This document shows positions 63,867-64,000 of a DNA stretch of 64,000 nucleotides, piece after piece. Source of the DNA: Knufia peltigerae. Lineage: Eukaryota; Ascomycota; Eurotiomycetes; Chaetothyriales; Trichomeriaceae. The first letter of the stretch is position 1; every line of letters starts with the position of its first letter. Below the pieces are notes generated by a model. That model had not been told where the DNA came from, ran no database searches, and worked only from the letters and a program-made list of their open reading frames with translations. A program made the translations under genes and the position numbers. Location: the NCBI GenBank assembly GCA_030247855.1, contig JAPDRN010000013.1, forward strand, positions 1-64,000, given 5' to 3'.

Positions 63867-64000
63867 GTTTGTTTCTTTGTTCCTTCTATTTTGTATCTGG
63901 CCGGTACAAGAACAAAACTAGAGGGACGAATAGAGGGAGCAATATAGTAACTCCTAGAGGTAGGGCTAAGAGGACAAGGCACAGGAGAAAGATGTGCAAT
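63867..64000. other. saf4 upstream flank to window end
   Basis: The last 134 bp hold the saf4 leader or promoter. No gene was seen. Confidence 0.4.

Noticed and set aside
63081..63947. 288-codon open frame antisense to saf4
   Set aside because: Shadow of the conserved CWC16 gene; composition Leu/Arg/Pro-rich with no motif.

Overview
The window is nuclear DNA from a filamentous ascomycete (Pezizomycotina). The genes are monocistronic and carry short introns of about 45-120 nt with GT..(A/G)CT(A/G)AC..AG signals. The proteins are typical of the group: DHN-melanin naphthol reductase, UreG, ARMH3/DUF1741, PD-(D/E)XK nuclease-like, Zn(II)2Cys6 regulator. The gene set looks most like Eurotiomycetes, possibly black yeast-like Chaetothyriales, but that placement is inference. 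I recognised no rRNA, tRNA, CRISPR, transposon or viral sequence. Gene models were spliced by eye from frame, splice signals and family conservation.

Region 1 (0-30 kb) is mostly conserved housekeeping. It holds a cis-prenyltransferase (dolichol synthesis), an HKD phospholipase D-like protein, the mitochondrial i-AAA protease Yme1, an F-box/WD40 ubiquitin ligase subunit, a 2OG-Fe(II) oxygenase divergent from a double-GFA protein, a trihydroxynaphthalene-reductase-type melanin enzyme behind 1.9 kb of upstream DNA, the Ntr1/TFIP11-like splicing factor, mitochondrial Mn-SOD, an ARMH3-like protein, Isa1, a small Dabb protein, UreG and Utp7.

Region 2 (30-50 kb) looks more accessory: long AT-rich gaps, simple repeats and few housekeeping genes. 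It holds a bacterial-looking CFA-synthase-type methyltransferase, a PD-(D/E)XK nuclease-like protein, an unknown coiled-coil protein with an in-frame 21-bp minisatellite, a DJ-1/PfpI enzyme divergent from a Zn(II)2Cys6 regulator, an acidic orphan, an SDR, a 3-hydroxyacyl-CoA dehydrogenase-like enzyme with a GC-AG intron, a MARVEL-like membrane protein and a secreted spherulin-like cupin. The 36.9-45.3 kb part could be a small regulator-plus-oxidoreductase cluster, which is a hypothesis.

Region 3 (50-64 kb) holds a 1575-residue coiled-coil protein, an unknown basic protein with a possible SANT-like C-terminus divergent from the PP2A activator PTPA, a secreted GH30 glycosidase and the splicing-associated protein Saf4/CCDC130.

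The observations I would look at first: the melanin reductase's C-terminal Met, a residue tied to substrate preference, sits on a 6-nt last exon; the dehydrogenase gene has a GC-AG intron beside a 21-nt exon; the 9-mer TACGGAGTA/TACTCCGTA recurs in spacers; and the coiled-coil family at 36 kb has no known function.
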